Shown: piece after piece, positions 24,796 through 33,034 of the stretch
Layout of the letters: each line of letters begins with the position of its first letter
How positions within the stretch are numbered: position 1 is the stretch's first letter
Assembly (NCBI RefSeq): GCF_008923245.1
Contig: NZ_WBOS01000021.1
Span: forward strand, 1 to 63,077
Direction: 5' to 3'
Origin: Cytobacillus depressus
GTDB taxonomy: Bacteria > Bacillota > Bacilli > Bacillales > Cytobacillaceae
Length of the DNA: 63,077 bases
Made by a program: the position numbers and the translations under genes
The notes under the pieces: model-generated
The model's input: only the letters and a program-made list of their open reading frames with translations
Told to the model about the DNA's origin: nothing
The model's database searches: none

Positions 24796-27126
24796 TTAGT
24801 TAATTTCAGTTTGAATGACCCCCTCCTCCGAAGCATTCACCAGAAATTGGCTTGGATTGCCGACACTGAATAGGTACAAGTAATGCATAGCTCTCGTGCA
24901 GGCGGTGTAGAACAATCTGCGCAAACTTTCATTTCCATACACTTGAACAGATGCGTCATAAATAATGACAGCATCGAATTCGATGCCTTTAGCCAAATAC
25001 GCCGGTATGACGACAACACCTTGTTCATATTCTTTCGAACCGCTTTTCACAAGCTTGATTTCTTCGACACTGCTTAATGCCTCGAATGCAGCGGCACTTT
25101 CCTTAGCCGACTTGCATATGATAGCGATTGTATTATACTTCTGCTTCCGTAAGTCGGCGACTTTAGCAGCAATACTTCGATGTAGTTCAATACGATTGGA
25201 TAATTGAGTCAGCATAGGCTTCTCGCCATCACGTTCAAAAGGAGTAATTCCTTTGCTTCCTGGCACTAGTTTGCGAGTAAATTCAACAATTGGTTTTGTG
25301 GATCTGTAGCTGCGGGTCAAGTTGATCGTATCCGTTTCATCTGGTCCATATAAGTCATTAAGTGTGTGGAAATCGACCATTTCGCTGGCATGAGCGAATA
25401 TCGCTTGGTTAAAGTCACCGAGTACGGTCATTCTCGCTGAAGGAAACAAGCGTTTCAAAAACTCGAATTGAAAAGGAGAGTAATCTTGTGCTTCATCTAC
25501 TAGCACATGTTTAATAGAAATATTCGTCTGAAAGCCTTGAATTAGCTCTTTCAAAAGTAAAAATGGAGTAGCGTCTTCGTAAAACAACTTGCCTTCATTT
25601 AGCATTTTCATAGTCAGCAGGCAAATATCCTCCCAATCTTCGGGTGCTTTACCTTCTATTTGCACTGAATCTGCGAAAAGCTGCTTGTAAATGCCTGTAA
25701 AGTCGATAAAGCGCAGTGCGCGAACCCATTTACGTAATGGTTTTAGCTTTTTGCGTACGATCATGCGCCCAAGGAGTCTTCTCTCTTGCTCATAATTAAT
25801 CATGTCTTTAGTAAAACCTCGTTGTTTTTGCATGTGGGCATATACTTTTTGATAATCCTCATTGCTAAGCAGCTCGATTTCTTCCTGCACCCATTCTTTA
25901 GTCATTTCAAGTTTTTCAGTTTCATCAATTCGTTTAATTAGCCATTCTGTCAACTTCTCAATCCTATTGTGAAAGCGAAGTGACGTATCGCAGTTATAAA
26001 ATCTTTCCGACATTTCTTGGGCGGAGATGAGCAGTTTTCCTCTGAATTTAATCCCTTTGAAAATCATACCCGATAACTCCAACGACTGTCTGTATGTTTT
26101 AATCGCATCAAAAAACCGGGTAGTAGTCTTGAAGCCAATACTTGCACTTCTTATTTGATAGGAAGGGTCATGCTCTGCAGTCAGCACAAATTCTAATTGA
26201 TCGTAAGGATCCTCGATTTGAAACTCACCGCTCAATCGATGAACTAAATATTCCTGAAATGTGACCTGTTGCATATTCTCTTCTCCAAGTTCAGGCAACA
26301 CCGTGGACACATAGCTGTTAAACATCGCGTTAGGGGAAAATAGAATAATCTGATCAGCTTTCAGCCTATCCCGATATTTGTAGAGTAAATAAGCAATCCG
26401 TTGCAAGGCGGCCGATGTCTTGCCGCTGCCCGCAGCACCGTGAACGATGAGCAGTCGTCCGCGGTCATGCCGGATAATCCGATTTTGCTCCTGTTGAATG
26501 GTCGCCACAATACTATGCAAATGTTTGTCTGTGCTTTTCCCAAGCACATGCTGCAGTATCTCGTCCCCGATCGTGAGACTCGTATCAAACAGCGATTCGA
26601 TGGCACCGCCGCGGATAATGTATTGCCATTTTTGTTCCAGCGAACCGCGCACGACTCCACCAGGTGTGACGTACTCAGCCGGACCAGGAGGATAATCGTA
26701 GTAGATACTTGAAATAGGTGCTCTCCAGTCGTAAATCAGAAAGTTTTCGCCGCTTGGATCCGTGAGTGATGAAAGACCAATATAGATATTTTCTGCTGTT
26801 GAAGCTCCCTCATCGATAAAATCAATTCGTCCAAAATAGGGAGTTTCGTGCATACGACGCAGTATAGATAGCCGATTAAAAGAATGCTTATGTGTGAGCT
26901 GACTGACGGAAAGGGCTTGAGCCTGTTGTCTTAAGCCGATGATTGTCTCGAGATAATCGTCAAAAGTATCTGTGTTCACCTTCACATCATCCCAAAAGTG
27001 CTTACGAATATGAATCACTTCTTTTCGACGTTGCCCTGCTTCGTTCTCCAACTTGCCGATTTGATCTGTAATTGTCTCTATTACCCTATTCAATCGTTCT
27101 TGCTCCAGCCTAAGCTCATTGTCCAT
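24796..27126 (-). CDS. helD: HelD-type RNA polymerase-associated helicase
   Basis: A 776-residue superfamily 1 (UvrD/Rep-like) ATPase of the HelD group, which binds RNA polymerase and recycles it from stalled complexes. The N-terminal coiled-coil arm (residues 1-55, LRLEQERLNRV and on) enters the polymerase secondary channel in known HelD structures. Walker A is GAAGSGKTSAALQR near residue 230, the DEAQDYSPFQFE box and the later TRSYRST and FYTACTRAM motifs complete the helicase set. AAAGGAG sits 8 bases before the ATG at 27126. In B. subtilis trxB is next to yvcI, so helD appears inserted here. Confidence 0.9.
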   Translation of the reverse strand: MDNELRLEQERLNRVIETITDQIGKLENEAGQRRKEVIHIRKHFWDDVKVNTDTFDDYLETIIGLRQQAQALSVSQLTHKHSFNRLSILRRMHETPYFGRIDFIDEGASTAENIYIGLSSLTDPSGENFLIYDWRAPISSIYYDYPPGPAEYVTPGGVVRGSLEQKWQYIIRGGAIESLFDTSLTIGDEILQHVLGKSTDKHLHSIVATIQQEQNRIIRHDRGRLLIVHGAAGSGKTSAALQRIAYLLYKYRDRLKADQIILFSPNAMFNSYVSTVLPELGEENMQQVTFQEYLVHRLSGEFQIEDPYDQLEFVLTAEHDPSYQIRSASIGFKTTTRFFDAIKTYRQSLELSGMIFKGIKFRGKLLISAQEMSERFYNCDTSLRFHNRIEKLTEWLIKRIDETEKLEMTKEWVQEEIELLSNEDYQKVYAHMQKQRGFTKDMINYEQERRLLGRMIVRKKLKPLRKWVRALRFIDFTGIYKQLFADSVQIEGKAPEDWEDICLLTMKMLNEGKLFYEDATPFLLLKELIQGFQTNISIKHVLVDEAQDYSPFQFEFLKRLFPSARMTVLGDFNQAIFAHASEMVDFHTLNDLYGPDETDTINLTRSYRSTKPIVEFTRKLVPGSKGITPFERDGEKPMLTQLSNRIELHRSIAAKVADLRKQKYNTIAIICKSAKESAAAFEALSSVEEIKLVKSGSKEYEQGVVVIPAYLAKGIEFDAVIIYDASVQVYGNESLRRLFYTACTRAMHYLYLFSVGNPSQFLVNASEEGVIQTEIN

Positions 27127-27187
27127 ATACAGCACTCCTTTAAAAAAATGAAAATTAGTGTTGACATTATACGAGGGTATGTTGTAT

Positions 27188-27211
27188 CATTATAATAGGG
27201 ATATTATAATG
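27188..27211. promoter_or_regulatory. Operator-like palindrome upstream of helD
   Basis: CATTATAAT-AGGGAT-ATTATAATG is a perfect inverted repeat with 9-bp arms, 62-85 bases before the helD start. It resembles a repressor site; the binding protein is unknown. Confidence 0.45.
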
Positions 27212-27297
27212 ATATTTTTAAAAATGCGTTTCTATACTAATTTAACATATTTTCACGTGCTTATCAATATACATAGGTTATTATTAATGAATAGAAA

Positions 27298-27336
27298 TAA
27301 AGCCGCACTCCGATTTAGGTCAGAGTGCGGCTTTTC
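27298..27336. terminator. Terminator after trxB
   Basis: GCCGCACTC pairs perfectly with GAGTGCGGC (27302-27331), flanked by A and T runs so that it works in both directions. Confidence 0.8.
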
Positions 27337-27345
27337 TGTTTATTT

Positions 27346-28302
27346 TTAAGCTTCAGCTTTTACTTGTAATTTTTCTCTCAATTCCTCGATATAATGCTGT
27401 GCGCTTTGTGCAGCGATGCTTCCATCACCTGTTGCTGTAACGATTTGGCGCAGCATTTTTTCGCGGATGTCACCAGCTGCAAAAATGCCTGGGACCTTCG
27501 TTTCCATTTTTTCATTTGTTTCGATATAGCCGTTTTCATTCGTAATGCCAAGATTTCCGAACGGCTTTGATAATGGCAGCATTCCGACATAAACGAATAC
27601 GCCGTCGGTTTTGAATTCTTGCTCTTCACCCGTTTTCGTAGAAACAAGTGTAACGCTGCCGACTTTACCGTCTTTATCGTTTACTTCTTTAACAGTATTG
27701 CTCCAAATGAAGTCAATTTTCTCGTTATCAAATGCACGCTTCTGTAAAATCGCTTGTGCGCGTAGCTCGTCACGGCGATGGACGATTGTCACTTTTGAAG
27801 CAAAACGTGTTAAGTATACACCTTCTTCAACAGCTGAATCTCCGCCTCCAACAACAACAAGCTCTTTTCCTTTAAAGAAAGCACCGTCACAAACAGCGCA
27901 GTATGATACGCCGCGGCCGCCCAAGTCCTTCTCGCCTGGAACACCAAGCTTCTTATACTCTGCGCCTGTTGAAATAATCACTGCGCGAGCCTTATATTGC
28001 TTAGAGCCCGCAACAACTGTCTTGAACTCTTCCCCATCAATAATTTCTTTAATGTCACCATATGCATATTCGGCACCGAATTTTTTCGCATGGTCAAACA
28101 TTTTTGTCGATAGCTCAGGTCCTAAAATATGGTCAAAACCAGGATAGTTTTCAACCTCTTCCGTGTTCGCCATTTGTCCGCCCGGAACGCCGCGTTCAAT
28201 CATTAAAGTAGACAAATTAGCTCTCGATGTATAGACAGCGGCTGTCATTCCCGCTGGACCAGCCCCAACAATAATGACATCATAAATTTTTTCTTCAGAC
28301 AT
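27346..28302 (-). CDS. trxB: Thioredoxin reductase
   Basis: A 318-residue NADPH-dependent flavoenzyme that reduces thioredoxin. The FAD-binding start is VIIVGAGPAGMTAAVYTSR, the redox-active pair is CAVC near residue 135 (SYCAVCDG), the NADPH site is VVVGGGDSAVEEG, and the second FAD motif is GIFAAGDIR. Length is typical. It stands between the TPR gene yvcD and helD; AGAAGGAG precedes the ATG. The leader carries a strong hairpin at 28369-28398. Confidence 0.97.
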   Translation of the reverse strand: MSEEKIYDVIIVGAGPAGMTAAVYTSRANLSTLMIERGVPGGQMANTEEVENYPGFDHILGPELSTKMFDHAKKFGAEYAYGDIKEIIDGEEFKTVVAGSKQYKARAVIISTGAEYKKLGVPGEKDLGGRGVSYCAVCDGAFFKGKELVVVGGGDSAVEEGVYLTRFASKVTIVHRRDELRAQAILQKRAFDNEKIDFIWSNTVKEVNDKDGKVGSVTLVSTKTGEEQEFKTDGVFVYVGMLPLSKPFGNLGITNENGYIETNEKMETKVPGIFAAGDIREKMLRQIVTATGDGSIAAQSAQHYIEELREKLQVKAEA

Positions 28303-28368
28303 GTTGCTTCACTCCTTCTATCTTCAGCTGTTTTTTAGAAAAACAGCAGCTCACAGCTCTGTAGTCTT

Positions 28369-28398
28369 GGCCATAATACACACATCCTTATTATGGCC
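28369..28398. repeat. Perfect inverted repeat in the trxB upstream region
   Basis: GGCCATAATA and TATTATGGCC (10-bp arms, 10-base loop) lie about 70 bases before trxB. A second smaller hairpin (AGCTG/CAGCA with A/T runs) lies at 28326-28347. Function unknown. Confidence 0.6.
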
Positions 28399-28451
28399 TC
28401 CCTACATTTATCCTATAAAAATAAGTGAATAATGTCTAAGCAAATGCTCAT

Positions 28452-28598
28452 AGAAAAGCGGAAGCGCCTGGAACAGGGGCGACAAGCACAAGACGAGCTT
28501 CTTGGAAAGGTGTTCTTTACCTTTCTGAGAAGTTTGGCTTGTGACCTCGAGCCCCTAGGCGCTGGAGCTAGACAAAGAAAAGCGGAAGCGCCTGGAAC
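28452..28598. repeat. GC-rich repeat element bounded by 23-bp direct repeats
   Basis: The 23-bp word containing AAGCGGAAGCGCCTGG occurs at 28452-28474 and 28576-28598, 124 bp apart. Between them are complementary stretches (ACAAGC/GCTTGT, GCGCC/GGCGC). It fills the trxB-yvcD gap and ends 3 bases from the yvcD stop codon. Elements with this word are, from memory, common in Bacillus genomes. Confidence 0.7.
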
Positions 28599-28601
28599 GA
28601 T

Positions 28602-30095
28602 TTATTCAAAAGCTTTAACAACCTTGATATATTTTTGCAAGGTTGAGGAGGAAATGCCATATTTATTAGCGATTTGTTGTTGGGAAATGTCCCCGCCTCT
28701 TTGTTTAAGCCACACGTACTCGACGGCAGCTGCCCAGGCTGCTGTGTTTTTAAAAGCTTGATTTTGATTCATCGCTTCAACAAAAATCGTAAACCACATT
28801 AAATATAAGCCCGCTTCAACTGTGCCAATCGGTTGATAGCTTCCGTAAAGGAGAGCGGCAACTTCGTGAACGGGAACTGAATTTATGTTATTTTTCTTCC
28901 GCAGAAAAGCAATATAGTCCCTCTCAAGATGAGAAAACTTTGCATTTTGGTTCATTTCCTTTGCGGCGAGAATTTGCTCTTTCTCATCAGACATTGCCGT
29001 TAAGAAAAGGGCAAAAAGCCGCTCTTCAATGTGATCACTACTTAGTTTTTTTAGAATCAAAGAAAGATGGTTTTCAAATCCTTCGTGAGCCTCTTTTTCC
29101 TCGTTCCAAGGTTCAAACCCGGCTTTTTCGGGATTTAATACAAGCGTTTTTTCCCAGGCGGATTTTGCAATTTTTTCATGCCCTGTATAATAAGCAGCAT
29201 AAGAAAGCCAATAATAAAAAGGAGCCCCATCACCATCAAAACCCTTTTTCTGCAGCTTTCTGAGCCACATAAAAGCAGCCTCATACTCACCAACTAACGC
29301 GAAAGTGGCACCAAGCTTAAATTGATGTTCAATCGATATAGGGTTGATTTTTTTGAGAACTTCTTTCAGCATTTTTACTTCCTTATAATCCCTCTCATAA
29401 AAGGCGAATACGAGCTTATTGCATAAGGCGTGCAAGTTACCGGGATTTTCTGTAAATACCTTTTCAAGAATTTCGCCTGCTTTTTGCGTTTCGCCAAGAT
29501 AAAAATAGGCTAAGGCAAGATTATTATAAGCAGACCAATATTCCGGATACTCATCTATGACGGAATTGAGAAGCTCCACTGCTTTCGGAAAATGGCCGGA
29601 CTCCAGCAGTTCTCTCGCCTGCTCCTGCTTCGTAATTAAATCATCCTGCTCATAAAGCTCTTCATCCATTTCTTCTGCTTCCATCGTCAGCAATTCAAGC
29701 AAATCGAGCGTTTCGTCGGCAAACTCCCCATCTTCATCTAATTCCATATATAAATTGGCGTGGTAATAAGCATCCTTAAAGAAGCCTAAATGGGCATAAT
29801 TATTAGCAAGAAAATAGTGGCATTCCACCATTTCGGAATCTAGCTCGTCAATAATTTTCAGCAAAAGCTTGTTGGCTTGCTGATACTCTCCCATTTCCGA
29901 AAAAATCACAGCTAGTTGACAGACAATCATTGGCTCATCTGGCTCAAGCTGCACCGCGCGCTGTACATATTTTTTTGCTTTATATAAATCCCTTTTATGG
30001 TAAGCCTTTAAGCCTTTTGAAAAATAATACTCACCTGTCGGGTTAAATATTAGTAATTGTCCTTTTGTTTGTCTTGCTTTAGAGTCTTTGCTCAT
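28602..30095 (-). CDS. yvcD: Tetratricopeptide-repeat protein (YvcD-like) with C-terminal HTH
   Basis: A 497-residue cytoplasmic protein. Several TPR units are evident between about residues 15 and 320 (for example KGLKAYHKRDLYKAKKYVQ, LYMELDEDGEF, YNNLALAYFYLGETQKAGE). The C-terminal 45 residues look like a helix-turn-helix (QQIANKYGISSSTLQKYI), suggesting a regulator or adapter role. The function is not known. GGAGG lies 5 bases before the ATG at 30095. It is next to trxB as in B. subtilis, but here separated from hisI by a 4.6-kb insertion. Confidence 0.85.
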   Translation of the reverse strand: MSKDSKARQTKGQLLIFNPTGEYYFSKGLKAYHKRDLYKAKKYVQRAVQLEPDEPMIVCQLAVIFSEMGEYQQANKLLLKIIDELDSEMVECHYFLANNYAHLGFFKDAYYHANLYMELDEDGEFADETLDLLELLTMEAEEMDEELYEQDDLITKQEQARELLESGHFPKAVELLNSVIDEYPEYWSAYNNLALAYFYLGETQKAGEILEKVFTENPGNLHALCNKLVFAFYERDYKEVKMLKEVLKKINPISIEHQFKLGATFALVGEYEAAFMWLRKLQKKGFDGDGAPFYYWLSYAAYYTGHEKIAKSAWEKTLVLNPEKAGFEPWNEEKEAHEGFENHLSLILKKLSSDHIEERLFALFLTAMSDEKEQILAAKEMNQNAKFSHLERDYIAFLRKKNNINSVPVHEVAALLYGSYQPIGTVEAGLYLMWFTIFVEAMNQNQAFKNTAAWAAAVEYVWLKQRGGDISQQQIANKYGISSSTLQKYIKVVKAFE

Positions 30096-30255
30096 GAAAT
30101 CCTCCACCTTCATATTAACTCAAGTAGTATATCATAGAAGCAAGCTGTTGGAGAAGGGATTGGAGAATATTACACGATTCCTATGGGTTCCTCTTTTTGG
30201 AATGGGTTTGTAATACATAGGGGGGATTTTTGGAGAGTTCGGGGAAAATCGGATG

Positions 30256-30577
30256 CTATGAAGACGTCATGGGACGCGTTTGGGACGGTGGACTCTGAAA
30301 ACGAGTACCATGAAGCCGTCATGGGACGCATTTGGGACGCCGGACTCTGAAAACGTGGGCCATGAAGCCGTCATGGGACGCGTTTGGGATGATGGACTCT
30401 GAAAACGTGTGCCATGAAGCCGTCATGGGACGCGTTTGGGATGATAGACTCTGAAAACGTGGGCCATGAAGCCGTCATGGGACGCGTTTGGGACGGTGGA
30501 CTCTGAAAACGAGTACCATGAAGCCGTCATGGGACGCATTTGGGATGATGGATTCTGAAAACGAGTACCATGAAGCG
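30256..30577. repeat. Tandem array of 52-bp units, six copies plus a partial
   Basis: The anchor GAAG of CCATGAAGCCGTCATGG occurs at 30260, 30312, 30364, 30416, 30468, 30520 and 30572, an exact 52-bp period. Each full unit contains the hairpin CCATGA-AGCCG-TCATGG (slightly altered in the first), then GGACGCGTTTGGGA and GACTCTGAAAACG. Units differ at a few fixed places. 52 is not a multiple of 3 and TGA stops recur, so it is not coding. It lies in the 680-bp gap between yvcD and the methyltransferase gene. Confidence 0.95.
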
Positions 30578-30625
30578 TAAATGTTCTTTATGACCATCAT
30601 GGCAGACAATTTTTAAGATGACTTG

Positions 30626-30670
30626 AAAAAGCTGTGCGGTAAGTCAGGCAGTAAGGACTTTTCGCACAGC
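30626..30670 (-). terminator. Terminator of the methyltransferase gene
   Basis: On the minus strand GCTGTGCG pairs with CGCACAGC, with an inner AAGTC/GACTT stem, followed by five T. It is about 105 bases after the stop codon. Confidence 0.65.
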
Positions 30671-30776
30671 CCCGTTCTCTTCGAATAAAATAAATTGCCC
30701 CACCTTGGTCCGCATTATTTTAATAGGCGTGGTAGGTTCTGTTACATATAAAATAGTCAAGAAAAATTACAATATA

Positions 30777-31403
30777 TCACTTAGTTATAACGAATACCCC
30801 GCCACAGTGAGATATCGGAAAAAACTCACAATGACAATCATTCTTTAATGATGTTTGGAGTTCATTAAAGACAAAATAATATTCATCATGATCCCAGTAA
30901 TCTAAACTCTTATGGTGGCACTCATCAAGTTGTTCCCTTGTTTCAAACGAAATGTCGCCAATTAATATTTTTCCATCCTCTTTCAGAAGGGGGAGTAAGG
31001 ATTTTATGAATGAGACTTTTTCTTCGTCTGTTAAATGGTGTAATGTATATGTACTTACGACGGATTCGTATTTATTATTTTGAATTTCAAGGGGGATTCC
31101 ATTTGAAATATCCCATTCAATTAAATTGGCATTAGGCATTTTCTGTATAGCAATGGAAATCATTTTTGATGAAAAATCTAAGCCATCGATTGTATGGCCA
31201 TTTTCATATAATTTACTTGTTAAAACTCCCGTCCCAAATCCTATATCTAAAACATTTGAGTTCTTTTTTTGCATCACTTCATTAAAGATTATGTTTAGTA
31301 TTTGTTTGTATCCAGCAAAAGGGTAGAGATTGTTTTCTTCACTAACCTGAACGGCCTGATCATATTGGTCCGCCCATAAATTAAATCCTTGATTATTCAG
31401 CAT
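30777..31403 (-). CDS. Class I SAM-dependent methyltransferase
   Basis: A 208-residue Rossmann-fold methyltransferase. Motif I is VLDIGFGTGVLT near residue 52, followed by the acidic GLDFSSKM (motif II), LIEWDIS and the TYTLHHLTDEEK stretch (motif IV). The family includes YrrT-like small-molecule methyltransferases; the substrate is not predictable. GGAGGAG lies 8 bases before the ATG. Neighbours are a threonine aldolase gene upstream in the same direction and the 52-bp array downstream. It belongs to the segment absent from this spot in B. subtilis. Confidence 0.82.
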   Translation of the reverse strand: MLNNQGFNLWADQYDQAVQVSEENNLYPFAGYKQILNIIFNEVMQKKNSNVLDIGFGTGVLTSKLYENGHTIDGLDFSSKMISIAIQKMPNANLIEWDISNGIPLEIQNNKYESVVSTYTLHHLTDEEKVSFIKSLLPLLKEDGKILIGDISFETREQLDECHHKSLDYWDHDEYYFVFNELQTSLKNDCHCEFFPISHCGGVFVITK

Positions 31404-31491
31404 GAATGCTCCTCCATGTTCAAAAAATTTACGAATCCAGATCTGTGATTTGGGAATATTTCATGTGGAGGGTTCTCCTAATCTGTTAACC

Positions 31492-32544
31492 TTACTGTTT
31501 CACTTTCATAAAATTAACTGCAATCTCCTTAATCGCCTCAACCGTTCTGTCAACATGCTCACCCGTTATCTCTCGATGTGTAACCAATCTAATTCTATTC
31601 AGGCTAGCAGAGGTCACCAATATACCGAACTGGTTTAATTGGTTAATAAATTCTTCAGAGCTCATTCCTAGTCCATCAATTGATAGCATAATAATATTAC
31701 TTTCGACAGCATCAACATCTATCTCAATTCCGTCAATACGTGATAATCCTTGTGCAAGGGCTTTTGCGTGAAGATGATCTTCTTCCAGCCGATCGATCAT
31801 TTCTTCTAATGCCACAATCCCCGCAGCACCAACAATCCCTACTTGGCGGGTTCCCCCACCTAACATTTTTCTCCACTTTCTAGCTTTTTCGATCGTTTCC
31901 TTTGGACCAACTAACATAGAACCCATTGGGGCACTTAATCCCTTTGATAAACAGAACTGCACAGTATCAGTATATTTTGCAATTTCTTTCGGATGGACGC
32001 CTAAACCAATTGCTGCATTGAATAATCTTGCTCCATCTAAATGGATTGGGATGCTATGCTGTCTAGAGAGACGATAAACCTCTTCCATATAGCTTAATGG
32101 CAATATCCGGCCGCCCGAAAGTGCATGGGTATTCTCTAAGCAGATCAAGCCTGTTCTTGGAAAATGAATATTGGTGTGGTCTCGGATGGATTGCTCAATT
32201 TCAGCGATCGGCATCTGTCCATTTATCCCTTTAATTGTCCTCGCTTGCACACCAGCAATAGTTGAGAGTCCGCCCGTTTCATAGTAAAAAATATGGGCAT
32301 TCTCTTCAACGATCACTTCATCCCCACGTTTTGTATGGCTTAATACCGCTACTTGATTGCCCTGTGTTCCACTTGTCACAAATAAGGCCGCTTCTTTTCC
32401 TAAGACTTTCGCAGCTAGCTCCTCTAATTGATTAATTGTAGGATCTTCTCCATACACATCATCCCCAACCACTGCATCACGCATGGCATCTCTCATTTTT
32501 TGCGTCGGGGTTGTAACTGTATCACTTCTTAAATCTATTTTCAT
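31492..32544 (-). CDS. ltaE: Low-specificity L-threonine aldolase
   Basis: A 350-residue PLP enzyme of the threonine aldolase/beta-eliminating lyase family that cleaves threonine or allo-threonine to glycine and acetaldehyde. It begins KIDLRSDTVTTPTQKM, a family hallmark; LFVTSGTQGNQVA binds PLP phosphate; HLDGARLFNAA carries the Asp for the pyridine N; the Schiff-base Lys is in FCLSKGLSAPMGSM near residue 200. GGGAGG is 7 bases before the ATG at 32544. It is divergent from the lysine permease. Confidence 0.92.
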   Translation of the reverse strand: MKIDLRSDTVTTPTQKMRDAMRDAVVGDDVYGEDPTINQLEELAAKVLGKEAALFVTSGTQGNQVAVLSHTKRGDEVIVEENAHIFYYETGGLSTIAGVQARTIKGINGQMPIAEIEQSIRDHTNIHFPRTGLICLENTHALSGGRILPLSYMEEVYRLSRQHSIPIHLDGARLFNAAIGLGVHPKEIAKYTDTVQFCLSKGLSAPMGSMLVGPKETIEKARKWRKMLGGGTRQVGIVGAAGIVALEEMIDRLEEDHLHAKALAQGLSRIDGIEIDVDAVESNIIMLSIDGLGMSSEEFINQLNQFGILVTSASLNRIRLVTHREITGEHVDRTVEAIKEIAVNFMKVKQ

Positions 32545-32686
32545 GGTGGTCCTCCCTCTAAATTTATCTAAACTTCCATATTTCAATACTAGCAAAATTC
32601 CGAATTATTTTGCATAATATTTTCAAAAGAGGGAAAATTGATTTTATTATTCTTTATGGTCATAACATCATTTATAGTTTTTTCCA

Positions 32687-32715
32687 TTGCATAGGAGAAC
32701 AGCGTAGATTATACT
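32687..32715 (+). promoter_or_regulatory. Sigma-A promoter for the lysine-riboswitch transcript
   Basis: TTGCAT (32687-32692) and TATACT (32710-32715) are 17 bases apart, starting transcription about 25 bases before the riboswitch aptamer. Confidence 0.6.
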
Positions 32716-32742
32716 TATTATATTAAAATAATATTCCCATTC

Positions 32743-32920
32743 ACCGATGGGGTAGAGGCTGCGGCTTATAAGAGTAAAGCGGACGAGATGTAATGAGATT
32801 GATAACTCCGCTTAAAAGGATAAGCTGCCGAAGTATGGATAAATCATTGTTTGTCTATGCTGGGGGAGTTTCCGAATAGGAACTTCACTGTCACGTATGA
32901 ACGTGGAGAGCTATCTTCGG
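32743..32920 (+). promoter_or_regulatory. Lysine riboswitch (L box) aptamer
   Basis: The L-box conserved blocks appear in order: GGTAGAGGCTGCGG, AAGAGTA, AAAGGATAAGCTGCCGAAG, TGCTGGGGGAG, CTGTCACG and CGTGGAGAGCTATCTTCGG. The ends CCGA...TCGG form P1, and CACGT/ACGTG forms a distal stem. In known L boxes, lysine binding favours the downstream terminator and shuts off the gene. Confidence 0.92.
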
Positions 32921-32940
32921 AAGGATTTAACGGACTTGTT

Positions 32941-32980
32941 AACAGCCGTCGATCTTTTTCGATGGCTGTTTTTTATTTTT
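32941..32980 (+). terminator. Expression-platform terminator of the lysine riboswitch
   Basis: AACAGCCGTCGA pairs with TCGATGGCTGTT (one G-T pair), followed by a TTTTTATTTTTT tract, between the aptamer and the permease gene. Confidence 0.88.
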
Positions 32981-33034
32981 TCGAGACAAAAGTTCGAACG
33001 GAATGCGGTTCTTTAACAAAGGGAGTGTAGAGAT

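Noticed and set aside
27163..27190. Plus-strand promoter (TTGACA with TATCAT) upstream of helD
   Set aside because: No plus-strand gene follows before the trxB terminator, and the spacing is 18 bases with overlap of the palindrome; support is too weak.
30256..30577. CRISPR array
   Set aside because: The units are tandem and contiguous with no variable spacers, and there are no cas genes in the window.
30256..30577. Repetitive protein-coding gene
   Set aside because: The 52-bp period is not a multiple of three and TGA stops recur in the units; no ribosome site precedes an open frame.
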